Positions 54,333 through 64,000 of a DNA stretch of 64,000 bases are shown one piece after another. This DNA comes from Marinobacter sp. F3R08 (GTDB lineage Bacteria > Pseudomonadota > Gammaproteobacteria > Pseudomonadales > Oleiphilaceae): contig NZ_JAHKPI010000025.1 of NCBI RefSeq assembly GCF_018860425.1, positions 590,524-654,523 of the forward strand. Direction: 5' to 3'. How positions within the stretch are numbered: the first letter of the stretch is position 1; each line of letters starts with the position of its first letter. The translations under genes and the position numbers were made by a program. The notes under the pieces are model-generated. The model was given only the letters and a program-made list of their open reading frames with translations, had not been told where the DNA came from and did not search any database.

Positions 54333-54997
54333 CAGCTGATTTTCTTGGCTTCAGCAGAAAACTGGCTGTATCCCTTGACGCTTGAGAAGGCTTTCAGTTT
54401 TTCCAGATCGGCTGCCGATGGGTTGGCAATCTGATCGATGGATGTGATGCCTGCGTCCTTCATTTTCTTGGCGGTGGCAGGGCCGATGCCTTTGACCAGG
54501 GTAAGGTCGCTCTTGTCTACCGGCTTGGCCACTTTGGCAGCCGGCGCCTTGCGGGCAGCAGGCTTCTTGGCCGCAGGTTTCTTGGCGGCCGGCTTGCTGG
54601 CTGCTTTTCCTTTGGGGGCTGCTTTCGCGGTTTTCTTTGGCGCGGATTTCTTGGCTGCAGCTTTTGCTTCTTTGTTGACTTCGTCTGTGAGTTTCTTGAC
54701 ATCGGCGCCGGACTCTTTGGCGGCTACACCAAGTCGATCAAGAATGTTGCTTTGCAGTTCGTGGAATTCCTCGAGGCGGCGTTCAAACTCTTCCTGAAAG
54801 CGCTTCATTTCACGATCGCGCACTTCATCAATTTCCTTGAGCAGTTTGCGCACCGGTTCCTGAACCTGATTCTGAAGGTTGTCGAACTGCTTCAACGCAT
54901 CGTTCACCAGGCCTTCGATCTGAGAGGATGTTTTTTCGAACTCTTTGTTGACCTTTTTGACGATCTTATCAACGTTCTGTTTGGCTTTCTTCGCCAT
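54332..54997 (-). CDS. Phasin-like coiled-coil protein with Lys/Ala-rich linker and helix-hairpin-helix domain
   Basis: A 221-residue protein in three parts. Residues 1-100 form a coiled coil of phasin type (KKVNKEFEKTSSQIEGLVND). Residues 105-160 are a Lys/Ala/Pro-rich linker with repeats of the type KPAAKK, which resemble histone- or PhaF-like DNA-binding tails. Residues 165-221 form a helix-hairpin-helix-like domain (LTLVKGIGPATAKKMKDAGI). It is translationally coupled to selD by a TGATG overlap. Whether it binds DNA or PHA granules is unclear. Confidence 0.78.
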   Translation of the reverse strand: MAKKAKQNVDKIVKKVNKEFEKTSSQIEGLVNDALKQFDNLQNQVQEPVRKLLKEIDEVRDREMKRFQEEFERRLEEFHELQSNILDRLGVAAKESGADVKKLTDEVNKEAKAAAKKSAPKKTAKAAPKGKAASKPAAKKPAAKKPAARKAPAAKVAKPVDKSDLTLVKGIGPATAKKMKDAGITSIDQIANPSAADLEKLKAFSSVKGYSQFSAEAKKIS

Positions 54998-55039
54998 GGA
55001 ATGTCTCCTTACGGACAGATTTCAACAAAAGAATCAGAA

Positions 55040-55435
55040 TCATGCCATTTGCCGGAAACCGGATATGGGGCCTGGGGAACGACGTGATTTGAGTGACTGC
55101 TTTTTAGATAGTACTTCACGGATTCTGCGGAGCTTTTCTGAGGAGGAGCTACCGTTAGAGTCAAGCTCTACAAAATCGATAGAATAGAAGAAATTACTGC
55201 AGTGTTTTCTTCGTTCGGTCACCAGGCCGGAAATGCCTTCTGCCCGGATTTTGTCGAACGGCATATCCATCACCAGCTCTAACACTACGGTATCGCCGGG
55301 ATTGAATACTTTATCGGTTTTCATCACGCACCCGTAACCGTCCAGCTCATAGAGGGCTGCCTCGACATTTTCCTTTCGAAAAAGTCCATGTCTGATTCGG
55401 AATCTTGCGACAAGGTCCGGCAATGCTTCGTTCAT
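55040..55435 (-). CDS. PilZ-like domain protein
   Basis: A 131-residue protein with a beta-barrel-like sequence (VEAALYELDGYGCVMKTDKVFNPGDTVVLELV), in the manner of PilZ domains. I do not see a clear RxxxR c-di-GMP motif; the RFRIR at the N terminus is the closest. It may be a degenerate PilZ or a non-binding relative. It lies 42 bp downstream of the phasin-like gene and 171 bp after the GNAT-nitrilase gene on the same strand. Confidence 0.6.
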   Translation of the reverse strand: MNEALPDLVARFRIRHGLFRKENVEAALYELDGYGCVMKTDKVFNPGDTVVLELVMDMPFDKIRAEGISGLVTERRKHCSNFFYSIDFVELDSNGSSSSEKLRRIREVLSKKQSLKSRRSPGPISGFRQMA

Positions 55436-55605
55436 GTATCAGGTTCTCTGGTGATTTCCGTATCGACAACAGCGGGTCTCTCTGAGCGACCCGCTGAGTC
55501 TTGGTTAAACAATAGACACTGAGCTTAAGTTTTGCAACGCCGTCAGTGCCATACGATTAAACCCTAAGACAATTTTTAACAATCAACGCAGGGTGGCCGT
55601 CGATG

Positions 55606-57126
55606 CTATTTGGTCTTCAGTTCGTACATATCAACGCGTCTATCTTTCAGGTTGGTGACAGATCCCTCGTTGCGAACCAGCTTCAGTTTTTCAAGATCCA
55701 TGTCGGAGAACATGATCATCTCCGTGTTGGGTGTGGTTTCGGCCATTACCGCATCGTGCGGAAAGGCGAAATCTGACGGTGAGAATACAGACGACTGGGC
55801 ATACTGTACGTCCAGATTCTCAACTTTCGGCAAGTTACCAACGCTGCCGGTGATGACCACATAGCATTCGTTTTCGATGGCTCGAGCCTGAGCGCACTGC
55901 CGTACCCGGAGGTAGCCGTTTTTGGTGTCAGTCCAGAAGGGCACCATGATGACATCCACCTCTTTACTCGCAGCGATGCGCCCAAGTTCAGGGAACTCGA
56001 TATCGTAGCAGATCATGATGGCGATCCGACCCGCGTCGGTATCGAAGACCTCGAAACTGTTGCCGCCTTCAATGACCCAGTCGCGGCGTTCGTGGGGCGT
56101 AATGTGAATCTTGCGCTGTTCGTCCACACGGCCATCCCGGTGGCAAAGGTACGAGACATTATACACCCGGTCGTTCTCAATCAATGGCATGGAGCCGGTA
56201 ATTATATTTATGTTGTAACTCACTGCCATCTCGGACATTTCTTCGCGGAACTGTTGGGTAAAGCCCGCCAGGAAACGAATGGCGCGAGTCTGGTCCATCT
56301 GGTCGGTCAGTCCCATCAACGGCGCGTTGAAAAACTCCGGGAAGATAGCGAAGTCACTCTTGTAGTCAGACAATGCGTCAACAAAGTATTCCACCTGCTC
56401 CAATACCGCCTCAACGGACGTGAACTCCCGCATCTGCCACTGTACAGCACCAAGCCTTACCTGGGTTTTCTTGACACTCAGAACCGGGGACGGTGGCGTG
56501 TAGAGAATGTTCCGCCATTCCAGTAACGTGGCATAGCCTTGGGACTTTTCGTCTTCGGGCAGGTACTTGTGCAACAACCGGGTTACCTGAAAATCGTTGG
56601 ACAACTGGAAACTCAGGATCGGATCATAGACCTCTTTGCGATCCACCCGTTGGATGTACTCTTCAGGTGAGTATTGCTCGGCATACTTGAAATAGTTCGG
56701 TATACGTCCCCCGGCGAGAATCGCTCGCAGGTTCATGGAACGGCAGAGCTCTTTCCGGGCTTCGTAAAGCCGCCGTCCAAGCCGGTATCCCCGGTAATCT
56801 GGGTGAATGAATACATCCAGTCCGTATAACGAGTCACCGTTGGCGTTGTGCCAGATTTTTTCGTTCCGGAGGATCAGATCGTCGTAGGTGTGCGGGTTGC
56901 TGAAGCGCTCGTATTTCACGCATACGGTAAGCGCAACCGCTACTAATCGCCCACTTTCTTCGATACAGATCTGACCGTCAGGGAACTGCTCCACAAGCGC
57001 CTTGATAGTGTCCTTGGGCCAGGCGCCTCCAATATCGTCGTAGACTCTATCCATAAGTTTCTGGAGTTGGTCATAGTCTTCAAGATTCAGATTCCGGAGG
57101 TTGAGATGCAGTTCTTCGTGGGCCAT
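55606..57126 (-). CDS. GNAT acetyltransferase / carbon-nitrogen hydrolase fusion
   Basis: A 506-residue two-domain protein. Residues 1-about 190 are GNAT-like, with YGLDVFIHPDYRGYRLGRRLYEAR as the acyl-CoA loop. Residues about 220-500 are a nitrilase-fold hydrolase with catalytic Glu in FAIFPEFFNAPL, Lys in RKIHITPHE and Cys in IMICYDIEFPE. This fusion is a known architecture of unknown substrate. It may act on amides or acylated amines. It appears monocistronic, with a hairpin-containing spacer downstream. Confidence 0.92.
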   Translation of the reverse strand: MAHEELHLNLRNLNLEDYDQLQKLMDRVYDDIGGAWPKDTIKALVEQFPDGQICIEESGRLVAVALTVCVKYERFSNPHTYDDLILRNEKIWHNANGDSLYGLDVFIHPDYRGYRLGRRLYEARKELCRSMNLRAILAGGRIPNYFKYAEQYSPEEYIQRVDRKEVYDPILSFQLSNDFQVTRLLHKYLPEDEKSQGYATLLEWRNILYTPPSPVLSVKKTQVRLGAVQWQMREFTSVEAVLEQVEYFVDALSDYKSDFAIFPEFFNAPLMGLTDQMDQTRAIRFLAGFTQQFREEMSEMAVSYNINIITGSMPLIENDRVYNVSYLCHRDGRVDEQRKIHITPHERRDWVIEGGNSFEVFDTDAGRIAIMICYDIEFPELGRIAASKEVDVIMVPFWTDTKNGYLRVRQCAQARAIENECYVVITGSVGNLPKVENLDVQYAQSSVFSPSDFAFPHDAVMAETTPNTEMIMFSDMDLEKLKLVRNEGSVTNLKDRRVDMYELKTK

Positions 57127-57273
57127 TCAGATCGGCTCCCGTTCGGTTTGGAGTGAGGACAAGCTCAACGTATGTGTCATTACTGCAAAAGTTTACCAGA
57201 AGGTACTAAAGACTTCGCATCGCGAGCCGAAAGATAGGGTAATCTGCATCAATTTTTCAGAGGATATTCGACC

Positions 57274-59160
57274 GTGCAACTGACATTCGGGCAAAAGCTC
57301 CTGACGGCTTTCGGTATTCTGTTGCTTTTGGTCATGGGAGCTTTCACGCTCTCAGGCGATTTAAGGCTGCAAAATACCACAGAGACATACGTAGACGCGT
57401 TGATCGACGACGCAGTTCAGCAAAGTACGTCGAGCATTGCCGAATGGCTCAACACCCGCCTGGTGATGACCGAAGCAACGGCGAAAGCTCTGGAACATGC
57501 CGAAAGTGACGAAGAAGCGCAGGTGGTTCTGCAGGCTATAACCACCGGGGGCGGATTCAGGGATGTCTATGTTGGTCGAACCGATGGTTACATGTTGATG
57601 AAATCCCCGGAGGCCAACGCTACTCTGCCGTCCGACTATGACCCGCGACAACGGCCCTGGTACAAGAAAGCGATGAGTTTGGGGCGAGCGTCCTTTACAG
57701 AGCCGTACAAGGATGCCAGTACCAATGACATGATCATATCGACACTTACTCCGGTGAAACGCGGGGAGTATGAAGGTGTCGCCGGTGCAGATATCGGTCT
57801 GGGGACCATTTCGAAAACCCTGTCGACCGTAACTCTGGCAGACACCGGTTACGCCGCCCTCGTGAACAGGGCCGGCACTGTACTTTTTCATCCGACACAG
57901 AGTCTTATCGGCAAGAACATCAGCACCCTCATCGGAGCCACGGCGAATTTTGACGGCGGCGCCCACAAATACAGTAATGATGAAGGCAACTGGGAAGCGA
58001 GTTTCCACCCGATCAGTGAGGCCCGGGGCGTAGAATGGTATCTCGGTACGTTCATCAACACTGACAAGATAAATGCTCCGGTACAGAGTGCCCGAATGAC
58101 AGGGCTGATCATGGCGGTTACCGGTCTGATCATTTCGTTGGTGATTCTGCACCTTGGTATCAAGTTTCTGATGATACCTGTGCGTCGCCTGAACAAAGCC
58201 ATGGCTGATATCAGTAGCGGTGACGCAGACCTGACTCAACGCCTTGATGACAAAGCGAAAGATGAATTCGGTGAATTGGCCGGAAGCTTCAACCGGTTTG
58301 TCGAGAATATCCAGAACGTCGTCAGAGACGTACAGCAGGGCAGCACAGAACTGGGACGGAATGTCGGTTCTCTCAGAGACACCGCGAGTACCAGTCGATC
58401 AAGTGTTGAAAGTCAACAAGCCGAAATCGACATGGTGGCTACAGCAATTAACGAGATGTCGGCCGCAGCGGGAGAAATTGCCCAGAATGCACAACAAACT
58501 GCGGATGCTGCCACTACTGCCGATGGCGACAGCAGGGCCTCTCTGGAGACGGTTGCGGCTTCAAGGGAGGCGGTTCAGAAGCTGTCAAAAGAGGTGAATG
58601 CCGCTGCTGAAGTCATCGACACCCTGGGCAGAGACGTTGCTTCTATTACCAGCGTGCTTGAGGTCATACAGGGAATAGCAGAACAAACCAATCTCCTGGC
58701 GTTGAACGCTGCCATCGAAGCTGCACGGGCCGGCGAGGCGGGTAGAGGTTTTGCGGTTGTGGCTGATGAGGTGCGCAATCTTGCCCAGCGCACCCAGTCC
58801 AGTACCGAGGAAATCAACAACATGATCGAGCGTTTGCAGAAAGGTGCCAGCGATGCGGTTGATGTGATGAAAGCGTCGACGTCGGTGTCCAATGTCAGTA
58901 TGGAAAAAGCTGAGGACGCCATGGAAGCACTCAACCGGATCGCCGAAGCCATTACCTCAATCAGTGAAATGACCTCGCAGATTGCCACCGCTTCGGAAGA
59001 ACAGACATCGGTAACCGAAGAGTTGAATTCGTCGATCACGCGAATTGCCGATCAGGGACAGGAGGCGGCTGCAGCAGCCACCGAAAATGACGTATACAGT
59101 GGTCAGATTGAAAGCATCGGCACGGTATTGAACGAGAATGTATCGCGCTTCCGGGTATAG
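57274..59160 (+). CDS. Methyl-accepting chemotaxis protein with dCache sensor
   Basis: A 628-residue receptor. An N-terminal helix ([18 protein letters not shown]) leads into a periplasmic dCache-type domain (about 30-265) with [12 protein letters not shown] and [15 protein letters not shown] second helix (residues 270-295), a HAMP domain and the signalling tip [32 protein letters not shown] follow. There is no C-terminal CheR-docking pentapeptide. The start is a GTG at 57274 preceded by AGAGG. The ligand is unknown, though amino or organic acids are common for this sensor type. Confidence 0.92.
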   Translation: MQLTFGQKLLTAFGILLLLVMGAFTLSGDLRLQNTTETYVDALIDDAVQQSTSSIAEWLNTRLVMTEATAKALEHAESDEEAQVVLQAITTGGGFRDVYVGRTDGYMLMKSPEANATLPSDYDPRQRPWYKKAMSLGRASFTEPYKDASTNDMIISTLTPVKRGEYEGVAGADIGLGTISKTLSTVTLADTGYAALVNRAGTVLFHPTQSLIGKNISTLIGATANFDGGAHKYSNDEGNWEASFHPISEARGVEWYLGTFINTDKINAPVQSARMTGLIMAVTGLIISLVILHLGIKFLMIPVRRLNKAMADISSGDADLTQRLDDKAKDEFGELAGSFNRFVENIQNVVRDVQQGSTELGRNVGSLRDTASTSRSSVESQQAEIDMVATAINEMSAAAGEIAQNAQQTADAATTADGDSRASLETVAASREAVQKLSKEVNAAAEVIDTLGRDVASITSVLEVIQGIAEQTNLLALNAAIEAARAGEAGRGFAVVADEVRNLAQRTQSSTEEINNMIERLQKGASDAVDVMKASTSVSNVSMEKAEDAMEALNRIAEAITSISEMTSQIATASEEQTSVTEELNSSITRIADQGQEAAAAATENDVYSGQIESIGTVLNENVSRFRV

Positions 59161-59168
59161 GGGGAGGG

Positions 59169-60143
59169 TTATCGGCTGAGAATGTTGAGTCGCCGGCGCA
59201 GGTTTTCTAGCGTCCGGTGCCCAACATTCCGGGACTCTTCACTCAGGAGAGGGTTTTCGAGGGCGATCACGACCCGTTGTTCGAGATTGAGATCTTTTAC
59301 TGCACGGGCGTAATAGCTTTCAAGAAAGTCGCTGAAACTACCGTCGTATATGGCCCGTTCGATCCCCAGTTGCAGGCGGTGGGCGGTCTCCTGATCATCG
59401 GGAGCAACAAAAAGATAAGAAGGCATGGGGTAAGCGATTAACAGATTGGGTTCAATCACAAGATCAGGATTCTGTTCCATTTCAAGGTCATAAAGTACTT
59501 CGCTAACGCCTCGCGCAAAGCACTCGAAGCGCTCCTTCTGGAGCATCCTGAAAAGGATTTCGTATCGGGAATGGGAGACGACCGGAATCCCGTTGGCCCC
59601 GAGTACATCCGCATCTGGCCAGTGTGCGCCCTGGCCAATTCGAACCTGGCTTGCGCGAAAATCCTCAAGATTCTCGATGTTGGCGAACTTCGGCAAAGAC
59701 TCCGGCAAAACCACGCAAACCCGAAACCCCAAAAGGCCGCCATCCACCGGGAATGGAATTGCAATCATAACGCTCTCACGCTCTGCTGACGTGGCGACGT
59801 TGGCAATATCGACGAGATGGGATTGGCCAATGGTGAGTTCTCTGAGTGCCCGTCCCTGGCTTAGCGCCTCACTCCGGATAACCTGAAAGTCCCCGTACTC
59901 GGAAGTTTTTTGCAAGGCGAGTTCGACCAGCGCGCGGATCGCAGGACTGTCGAAATTCCTGTACCAGAGCACGTAATCCCGGCTGGTGGATTGCAGCTTG
60001 GTTACGGTTGGCGTGCCCGCTGAGAGAGGGGATGCAATGACACAGAAACACAGAACAGCGATGCGAAAAATTGGTTTCCAATGGCCTGTGCAGGCCTTGA
60101 AGGCGGTCATATAACGTTCCAAATCAGAAATCCTTTTCTTCAT
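59169..60143 (-). CDS. Periplasmic solute-binding protein (SBP_bac_3-like)
   Basis: A 324-residue exported protein. The signal segment is IFRIAVLCFCVIASPLSA, with cleavage before GTPTV. The mature part resembles amino-acid-type binding proteins (RFECFARGVSEVLYDLE). A start at the ATG at 60110 would give a cleaner signal peptide and also has a GGAA site, so it is a real alternative. No transporter genes adjoin it. It is convergent with the chemoreceptor gene, separated by 8 bp, so a sensing role is possible. Confidence 0.75.
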   Translation of the reverse strand: MKKRISDLERYMTAFKACTGHWKPIFRIAVLCFCVIASPLSAGTPTVTKLQSTSRDYVLWYRNFDSPAIRALVELALQKTSEYGDFQVIRSEALSQGRALRELTIGQSHLVDIANVATSAERESVMIAIPFPVDGGLLGFRVCVVLPESLPKFANIENLEDFRASQVRIGQGAHWPDADVLGANGIPVVSHSRYEILFRMLQKERFECFARGVSEVLYDLEMEQNPDLVIEPNLLIAYPMPSYLFVAPDDQETAHRLQLGIERAIYDGSFSDFLESYYARAVKDLNLEQRVVIALENPLLSEESRNVGHRTLENLRRRLNILSR

Positions 60144-60309
60144 CCTGGAAAATGACCCGACTGACTGACGTGATTCGGACAGGCTTTCTCCATTCTAGAA
60201 CACAAATTCAAAAATAAATCGAGCGCTGGCGAAAAACTTTGCAAAAGATTCTTGCGGCTGGCGGAGTCCCTTGTAATTATCGGCTCCGAACCAACAACGG
60301 AGTATGGTT

Positions 60310-60864
60310 ATGGCGATTATCGACAACCTCATCGGTGCCACCGGTCAATGGGTGGCCAGTGCAGACCCCAGGGCCACGTTGGCGAGCCCCGTCGCCTGGC
60401 TCAAGAAAACCGGAGGATACGCCGCAGTTAATAAAATTATCGGAATGTCCATTCCTTTTGCGCCCCGGAATAACTTCAGAGTTGAAGAGGTTAGTCCTGG
60501 CTATGTCCGGGCCAAAATTCTCCTGAAAGGTAATAAGAACCACTTTGGCAGCCTCTATGCGGGAGCCTATTTTCTGGTGGCCGAGATACCGGGTGGTGTG
60601 CTGACCCTTTTCGATCTGGGGCCTGCATACACACCGATCCTCAAAGAAATGACACTTGAGTTTCTACAGCCAGCCAACAGCGATGTCACTGTAGAGTTCA
60701 CTCTGCCGCCGGAAACTCTGGCAGGCATTCTTGCGGATGCCGATGAAACCGGGCGGGCCAAATTTACTCTGGAGGGGAAAATGGTAGACAGGGAAGGCAA
60801 CCACGTGGCGTCCTCGATCGCCCATTATCGGGTTCGAAAGAAGGGGTTCAAGGCTGAGGCGTAA
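60310..60864 (+). CDS. DUF4442/hotdog-fold thioesterase-like protein
   Basis: A 184-residue hotdog-fold protein of the DUF4442 group. It has NKNHFGSLYAGAYFLVAEIPGG as the hotdog helix and KEMTLEFLQPANSDV in the next strand. Relatives are acyl-CoA thioesterase-like, but catalytic residues differ and the activity is not established. The start at 60310 follows ACGGAG by seven bases; the ATG at 60304 is too close to it. It is convergent with recQ (3 bp). Confidence 0.8.
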   Translation: MAIIDNLIGATGQWVASADPRATLASPVAWLKKTGGYAAVNKIIGMSIPFAPRNNFRVEEVSPGYVRAKILLKGNKNHFGSLYAGAYFLVAEIPGGVLTLFDLGPAYTPILKEMTLEFLQPANSDVTVEFTLPPETLAGILADADETGRAKFTLEGKMVDREGNHVASSIAHYRVRKKGFKAEA

Positions 60865-60867
60865 TGA

Positions 60868-62724
60868 TCACGCTTGATCAAGGTTGGCAATAGTCGCCAG
60901 AAAGATTTCGCCGTATTTTTCGAGCTTGGCGGCCCCAACGCCGCTGACTTCACCCAGTTCCTGCAGGGTGGCCGGTTTGCGCTCAAGCATTCCCAACAGG
61001 GTGGTGTCATGGAAGATGACATAGGGAGGCACTCCCTGTTTGTCTGCCAGCTCTTTGCGACACGCTCTAAGGGCTTCCCAGCCTGTCTGGTCGGTAATCT
61101 GGTCTTTGACCGAGGCGCCAGAAGCCCGGCCTGCCGCTTTTTTCACCACCGGATCTTTACGCAGTTCGATGGTGTCCTGGCCCTTGAGCAAGGGCCTGCA
61201 TTTTTCCGTTAACTGAAGGGCACCATAACCCTCGGGATCGGCGCGAAGGTAGCCGTTGGCCACAAGTTGCCGAAATACAGATTTCCATTCGCTGGCACTG
61301 AGTTCGGTACCGATGCCGAAGGTTGAGACCTGCTGATGACCGGATTGCAGAATGCGTTCGTTTGCCGAGCCTCGGAGCACATCAATCAGGTAGGTCACAC
61401 CGAAACGTTGACCCGTTCGGAAAACACAGGACAGGGCTTTCTGAACCGCGACGGTCCCGTCCCAGGTCTCAGGCGGGTTCAGGCAGGTATCGCAATTACC
61501 GCAGGGTTTCTCAAGCTGATCTCCGAAGTAACGCAGTAATACCTGACGTCGGCAACTGGTGACCTCGCAAAGTCCAAGCATGGCATCGAGCTTCTGGCGT
61601 TCCACCCGCTTGAAATGATCATTGCCCTGGGAGCTTTCCAGCATCTGGCGAAGTTTGATTACATCCTGCAGACCATAGACCATCCATGCTGTGGATGGCT
61701 TGCCATCCCGTCCGGCCCGTCCGGTTTCCTGGTAATAGGCTTCGAGGCTCTTGGGCAAATCAAGATGAGCTACAAAGCGCACGTCGGGTTTATCGATGCC
61801 CATACCGAACGCGATGGTGGCGACAATAATCACGCCGTCTTCGCGGAGGAATCGCTCCTGGTGGTGAGCTCGTTGTTCCGGAGGTAGACCGGCATGGTAG
61901 GGCAGAGCGGTATACCCTTTCTGGGCAAGGGTTTTGGCAGTCGCGTCGACTTTGTTCCGGGAAAGGCAGTAAACGATGCCGCAGTCATGTTCATGTTCGC
62001 TTTTAATAAAGTCCAGTAACTGTTTGTTTGCATTAATCTTTGGTGCAATTCTGTACTGGATGTTTGGGCGGTCAAAGCCACTGACGAAGTGCCGTGCGTG
62101 GGTCAACGACAAACGTTCTGCAATTTCCTTCCGGGTACGCTCATCGGCGGTTGCCGTTAATGCAATGCGTGGAACACCGGGGAAGTGTTCGGCGAGCATG
62201 CTGAGCTGGAGGTAATCGGATCGGAAATCGTGTCCCCACTGCGACACACAATGAGCTTCATCAATAGCGAACAGCGAGATAGAGGCATCATGAAGCAATT
62301 CAATTGTACGCGGCTGAATAAGCCGTTCTGGCGCGCAGTACAGCAAATCGAGTTCGCCGGTCATCAAGGCGTATTCGGTGGCCCGGGCGGTCTCAAAATC
62401 CATAGTGGAATTAAGGAATGCAGCCCTTACGCCAAGCTCCTTCAGTGCTGCAACCTGATCCTGCATCAAGGCTATCAGAGGCGAAATGACGATCGCTGTA
62501 CCTGATCGAACCAGTGCCGGGACCTGATAACAAAGAGACTTGCCTCCACCCGTAGGCATGAGTACGAGTGCATCCCGGCCATCAGATACTTCCCGTATAA
62601 TCTCGCCTTGCAGGGGCCGAAACGATTCGTAACCGAAGACTTCGTGCAGCACCTGTTCCGGATCTCGGCCCGAAGTGGCGGGGCGCTCCGTGGAAAGCTG
62701 GTCGAAGTCCTGATCAAGATACAT
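60868..62724 (-). CDS. recQ: ATP-dependent DNA helicase RecQ
   Basis: A 618-residue RecQ helicase: Walker [19 protein letters not shown] box [16 protein letters not shown], and the helicase C-terminal domain ([13 protein letters not shown]). The zinc-binding RQC region has [31 protein letters not shown]-terminal HRDC domain ([17 protein letters not shown]) completes it. It unwinds DNA for recombination and repair. Full-length for the family. Confidence 0.96.
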   Translation of the reverse strand: MYLDQDFDQLSTERPATSGRDPEQVLHEVFGYESFRPLQGEIIREVSDGRDALVLMPTGGGKSLCYQVPALVRSGTAIVISPLIALMQDQVAALKELGVRAAFLNSTMDFETARATEYALMTGELDLLYCAPERLIQPRTIELLHDASISLFAIDEAHCVSQWGHDFRSDYLQLSMLAEHFPGVPRIALTATADERTRKEIAERLSLTHARHFVSGFDRPNIQYRIAPKINANKQLLDFIKSEHEHDCGIVYCLSRNKVDATAKTLAQKGYTALPYHAGLPPEQRAHHQERFLREDGVIIVATIAFGMGIDKPDVRFVAHLDLPKSLEAYYQETGRAGRDGKPSTAWMVYGLQDVIKLRQMLESSQGNDHFKRVERQKLDAMLGLCEVTSCRRQVLLRYFGDQLEKPCGNCDTCLNPPETWDGTVAVQKALSCVFRTGQRFGVTYLIDVLRGSANERILQSGHQQVSTFGIGTELSASEWKSVFRQLVANGYLRADPEGYGALQLTEKCRPLLKGQDTIELRKDPVVKKAAGRASGASVKDQITDQTGWEALRACRKELADKQGVPPYVIFHDTTLLGMLERKPATLQELGEVSGVGAAKLEKYGEIFLATIANLDQA

Positions 62725-62942
62725 AGAATAACCGGTTCATCGGCTGGAAGCCGCTGTGTTTATGGCAGGTAGACTGCCGGGTTTTGCGAGGTTGCCAATG
62801 ATACCAGAATAGCTCCGGGGATTGGCCAACAAACCCGTGTGCCGGGTGGAGGCAAAAAGGAGAGAGAAACGCTACAATACCGCGTTTTTGGACCACCGTT
62901 TCACGTCATCTTCTGACAGACACTGATAATAACAGGGCTTTC

Positions 62943-64000
62943 ATGCAGGAATTTGATGCCATCCGTCCTTATTCGGACGACGAAACAGGCACTGCTATTC
63001 ACCGCCTGGTCAATGATCAGGAATTTCTGGACATGGTCGGTCGCTTCAAGTCACCGACACTCGCACGCTGGGCTCCGGCCATGTTGCGGGTGTTTACCCG
63101 TCGCTGGCTGAGCAACCGTTTCGGCCATTACACCCGTGTTGACGATCTTCAGGCGGGACTTTCCGGGTACGTGGGAGAACTGGTTGACACCACCACCACA
63201 CGTGTCACCAGCAGTGGCCTGGAAAACCTGGACAAACAGAACGCCTATCTGTTCATTTCAAACCATCGGGACATTGTGTTTGATCCCATGGTAGTGAACT
63301 ACCTGCTTTTTCAGAATGGCTTCCACACCACCCGGATTGCCATCGGTGACAACCTGCTGGCGAATCGGGTGTTTGCCGAAATGATGCGACTGAACAAAAG
63401 TTTTGTGGTTCGCAGAAGTATGACAAGTCCGCGCGAAATGCGTGATGCCTATGTCACGCTTTCGGGCTTCATCAACCACAGCATTGATACCAATCACAGC
63501 ATCTGGATTGCCCAGAGGGAGGGGCGCGCTAAAGACGGCCTTGATTTCACTGACCCGGCAATCATCAAGATGTTTTACATGAGCCGTAAAAAAAGCGGGC
63601 TCAGTTTTGCTGAGGCCATGAACCGCCTGCATATTGTGCCGGTCTCTATCGCCTATGAATACGATCCCTGTGATGCCGACAAGGCTCAGGAACTGGAAAC
63701 CCGGGCAAGAACCGGTCAGTACATCAAACGGGAAGGCGAAGACACCGAGCAGATCATGAGGGGCCTGACTGGATTCAAAGGGCACGTGCATGTTCATTTC
63801 GGTGCGCCAATTCATGATTCACCCGAAAACCCGAAAGACCTGGCAGCCCGCATAGACAGAGAAATGCATGCGAACTATCACCTGCATGCCTCGAATCTTG
63901 TGGCCTATCAGCAACGCGGTCTGCATCCGGATTCACACGTAACGCCGGAGACAGTAAGCGATGAGGTGGTCACCGCTGAAACCTGGTCGCCGGCCGAGCT
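62943..64000 (+). CDS. PlsC-type acyltransferase (cut by window edge)
   Basis: The 352 visible codons start at the ATG at 62943, six bases after AGGG. It is a glycerolipid acyltransferase-like protein. The catalytic block is SNHRDIVFD with His108, spaced H-x5-D to Asp114, in place of the classical HX4D. This variant belongs to a recognised relative group of 1-acyl-sn-glycerol-3-phosphate acyltransferases. Further motifs include RRSMTSPREMRDAY and WIAQREGRAKDG. The C-terminal part lies outside the window. Likely role: acylation of lysophosphatidic acid or a related glycerolipid. Confidence 0.85.
   Translation, partial: MQEFDAIRPYSDDETGTAIHRLVNDQEFLDMVGRFKSPTLARWAPAMLRVFTRRWLSNRFGHYTRVDDLQAGLSGYVGELVDTTTTRVTSSGLENLDKQNAYLFISNHRDIVFDPMVVNYLLFQNGFHTTRIAIGDNLLANRVFAEMMRLNKSFVVRRSMTSPREMRDAYVTLSGFINHSIDTNHSIWIAQREGRAKDGLDFTDPAIIKMFYMSRKKSGLSFAEAMNRLHIVPVSIAYEYDPCDADKAQELETRARTGQYIKREGEDTEQIMRGLTGFKGHVHVHFGAPIHDSPENPKDLAARIDREMHANYHLHASNLVAYQQRGLHPDSHVTPETVSDEVVTAETWSPAE

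Noticed and set aside
1..64000. Mobile elements, integrases, CRISPR arrays and rRNA operons.
   Set aside because: No transposase, integrase, direct-repeat array or rRNA sequence was seen. The two tRNA genes show no duplicated 3' end.

Overview
The window looks like a chromosomal segment of a marine gammaproteobacterium, most likely Marinobacter or a close relative. This is an inference from gene content and protein similarity, with no database search. Coding density is high, nearly every gene is a conserved chromosomal family, and I see no insertion sequence, prophage, integrase, CRISPR array or rRNA. Two tRNA genes are present, Ser(TGA) and Leu(TAA). metH is cut by the left edge and a PlsC-like acyltransferase by the right edge.

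Left part (1-11.4 kb): metH and nfuA are divergent, followed by a DUF445 membrane protein and the sulfur-relay operon tusDCBE on the minus strand. The TusE-like protein carries both cysteines of the DsrC type. After yccA and tRNA-Ser come hemH, a second sulfur cassette (rhodanese-like BLH protein plus a two-part YeeE/YedE transporter), a phasin facing a PhaD-like TetR regulator, and xthA.

11.5-18.4 kb: eight minus-strand genes joined mostly by 4-bp overlaps encode a desaturase, an NTF2-like protein, an SDR, an FAD amine-oxidase-like protein, DUF1365, a Cfa-like methyltransferase, DUF2878 and an exported protein. This set resembles the singlet-oxygen/furan-fatty-acid gene sets of other proteobacteria and probably modifies membrane acyl chains. 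A renalase-like flavoprotein is divergent from it.

19.5-34 kb: HD phosphohydrolase, an RssB-like phosphatase with a STAS partner, gpsA, sixA, a radical SAM protein, DUF1285 and an SlyD-type isomerase. The electron-transfer-flavoprotein system follows (ETF-QO facing etfBA), with a perfect 20-bp palindrome of PsrA type between them. Then come rlmA, two small membrane proteins and a saccharopine-dehydrogenase-like reductase.

34-47.7 kb: a CIO-type bd oxidase operon (cydABDC) with an FNR/ANR-like site upstream, a methyltransferase, tRNA-Leu, two enoyl-CoA hydratases, a DMT exporter, a 47-residue membrane protein, DUF192, a YadGH-type ABC exporter and three uncharacterised proteins.

47.9-55 kb is the most interesting part, a selenium locus. 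A PhnDCE-like ABC importer (closest in my judgement to the putative selenate branch) lies beside senB (selenosugar synthase) and a flavoprotein-SelD fusion. No senA is in the window. selD is coupled by a 1-nt overlap to a phasin-like helix-hairpin-helix protein. The right end holds a PilZ-like protein, a GNAT-nitrilase fusion, a chemoreceptor, a solute-binding protein, a hotdog-fold protein, recQ and the partial acyltransferase.
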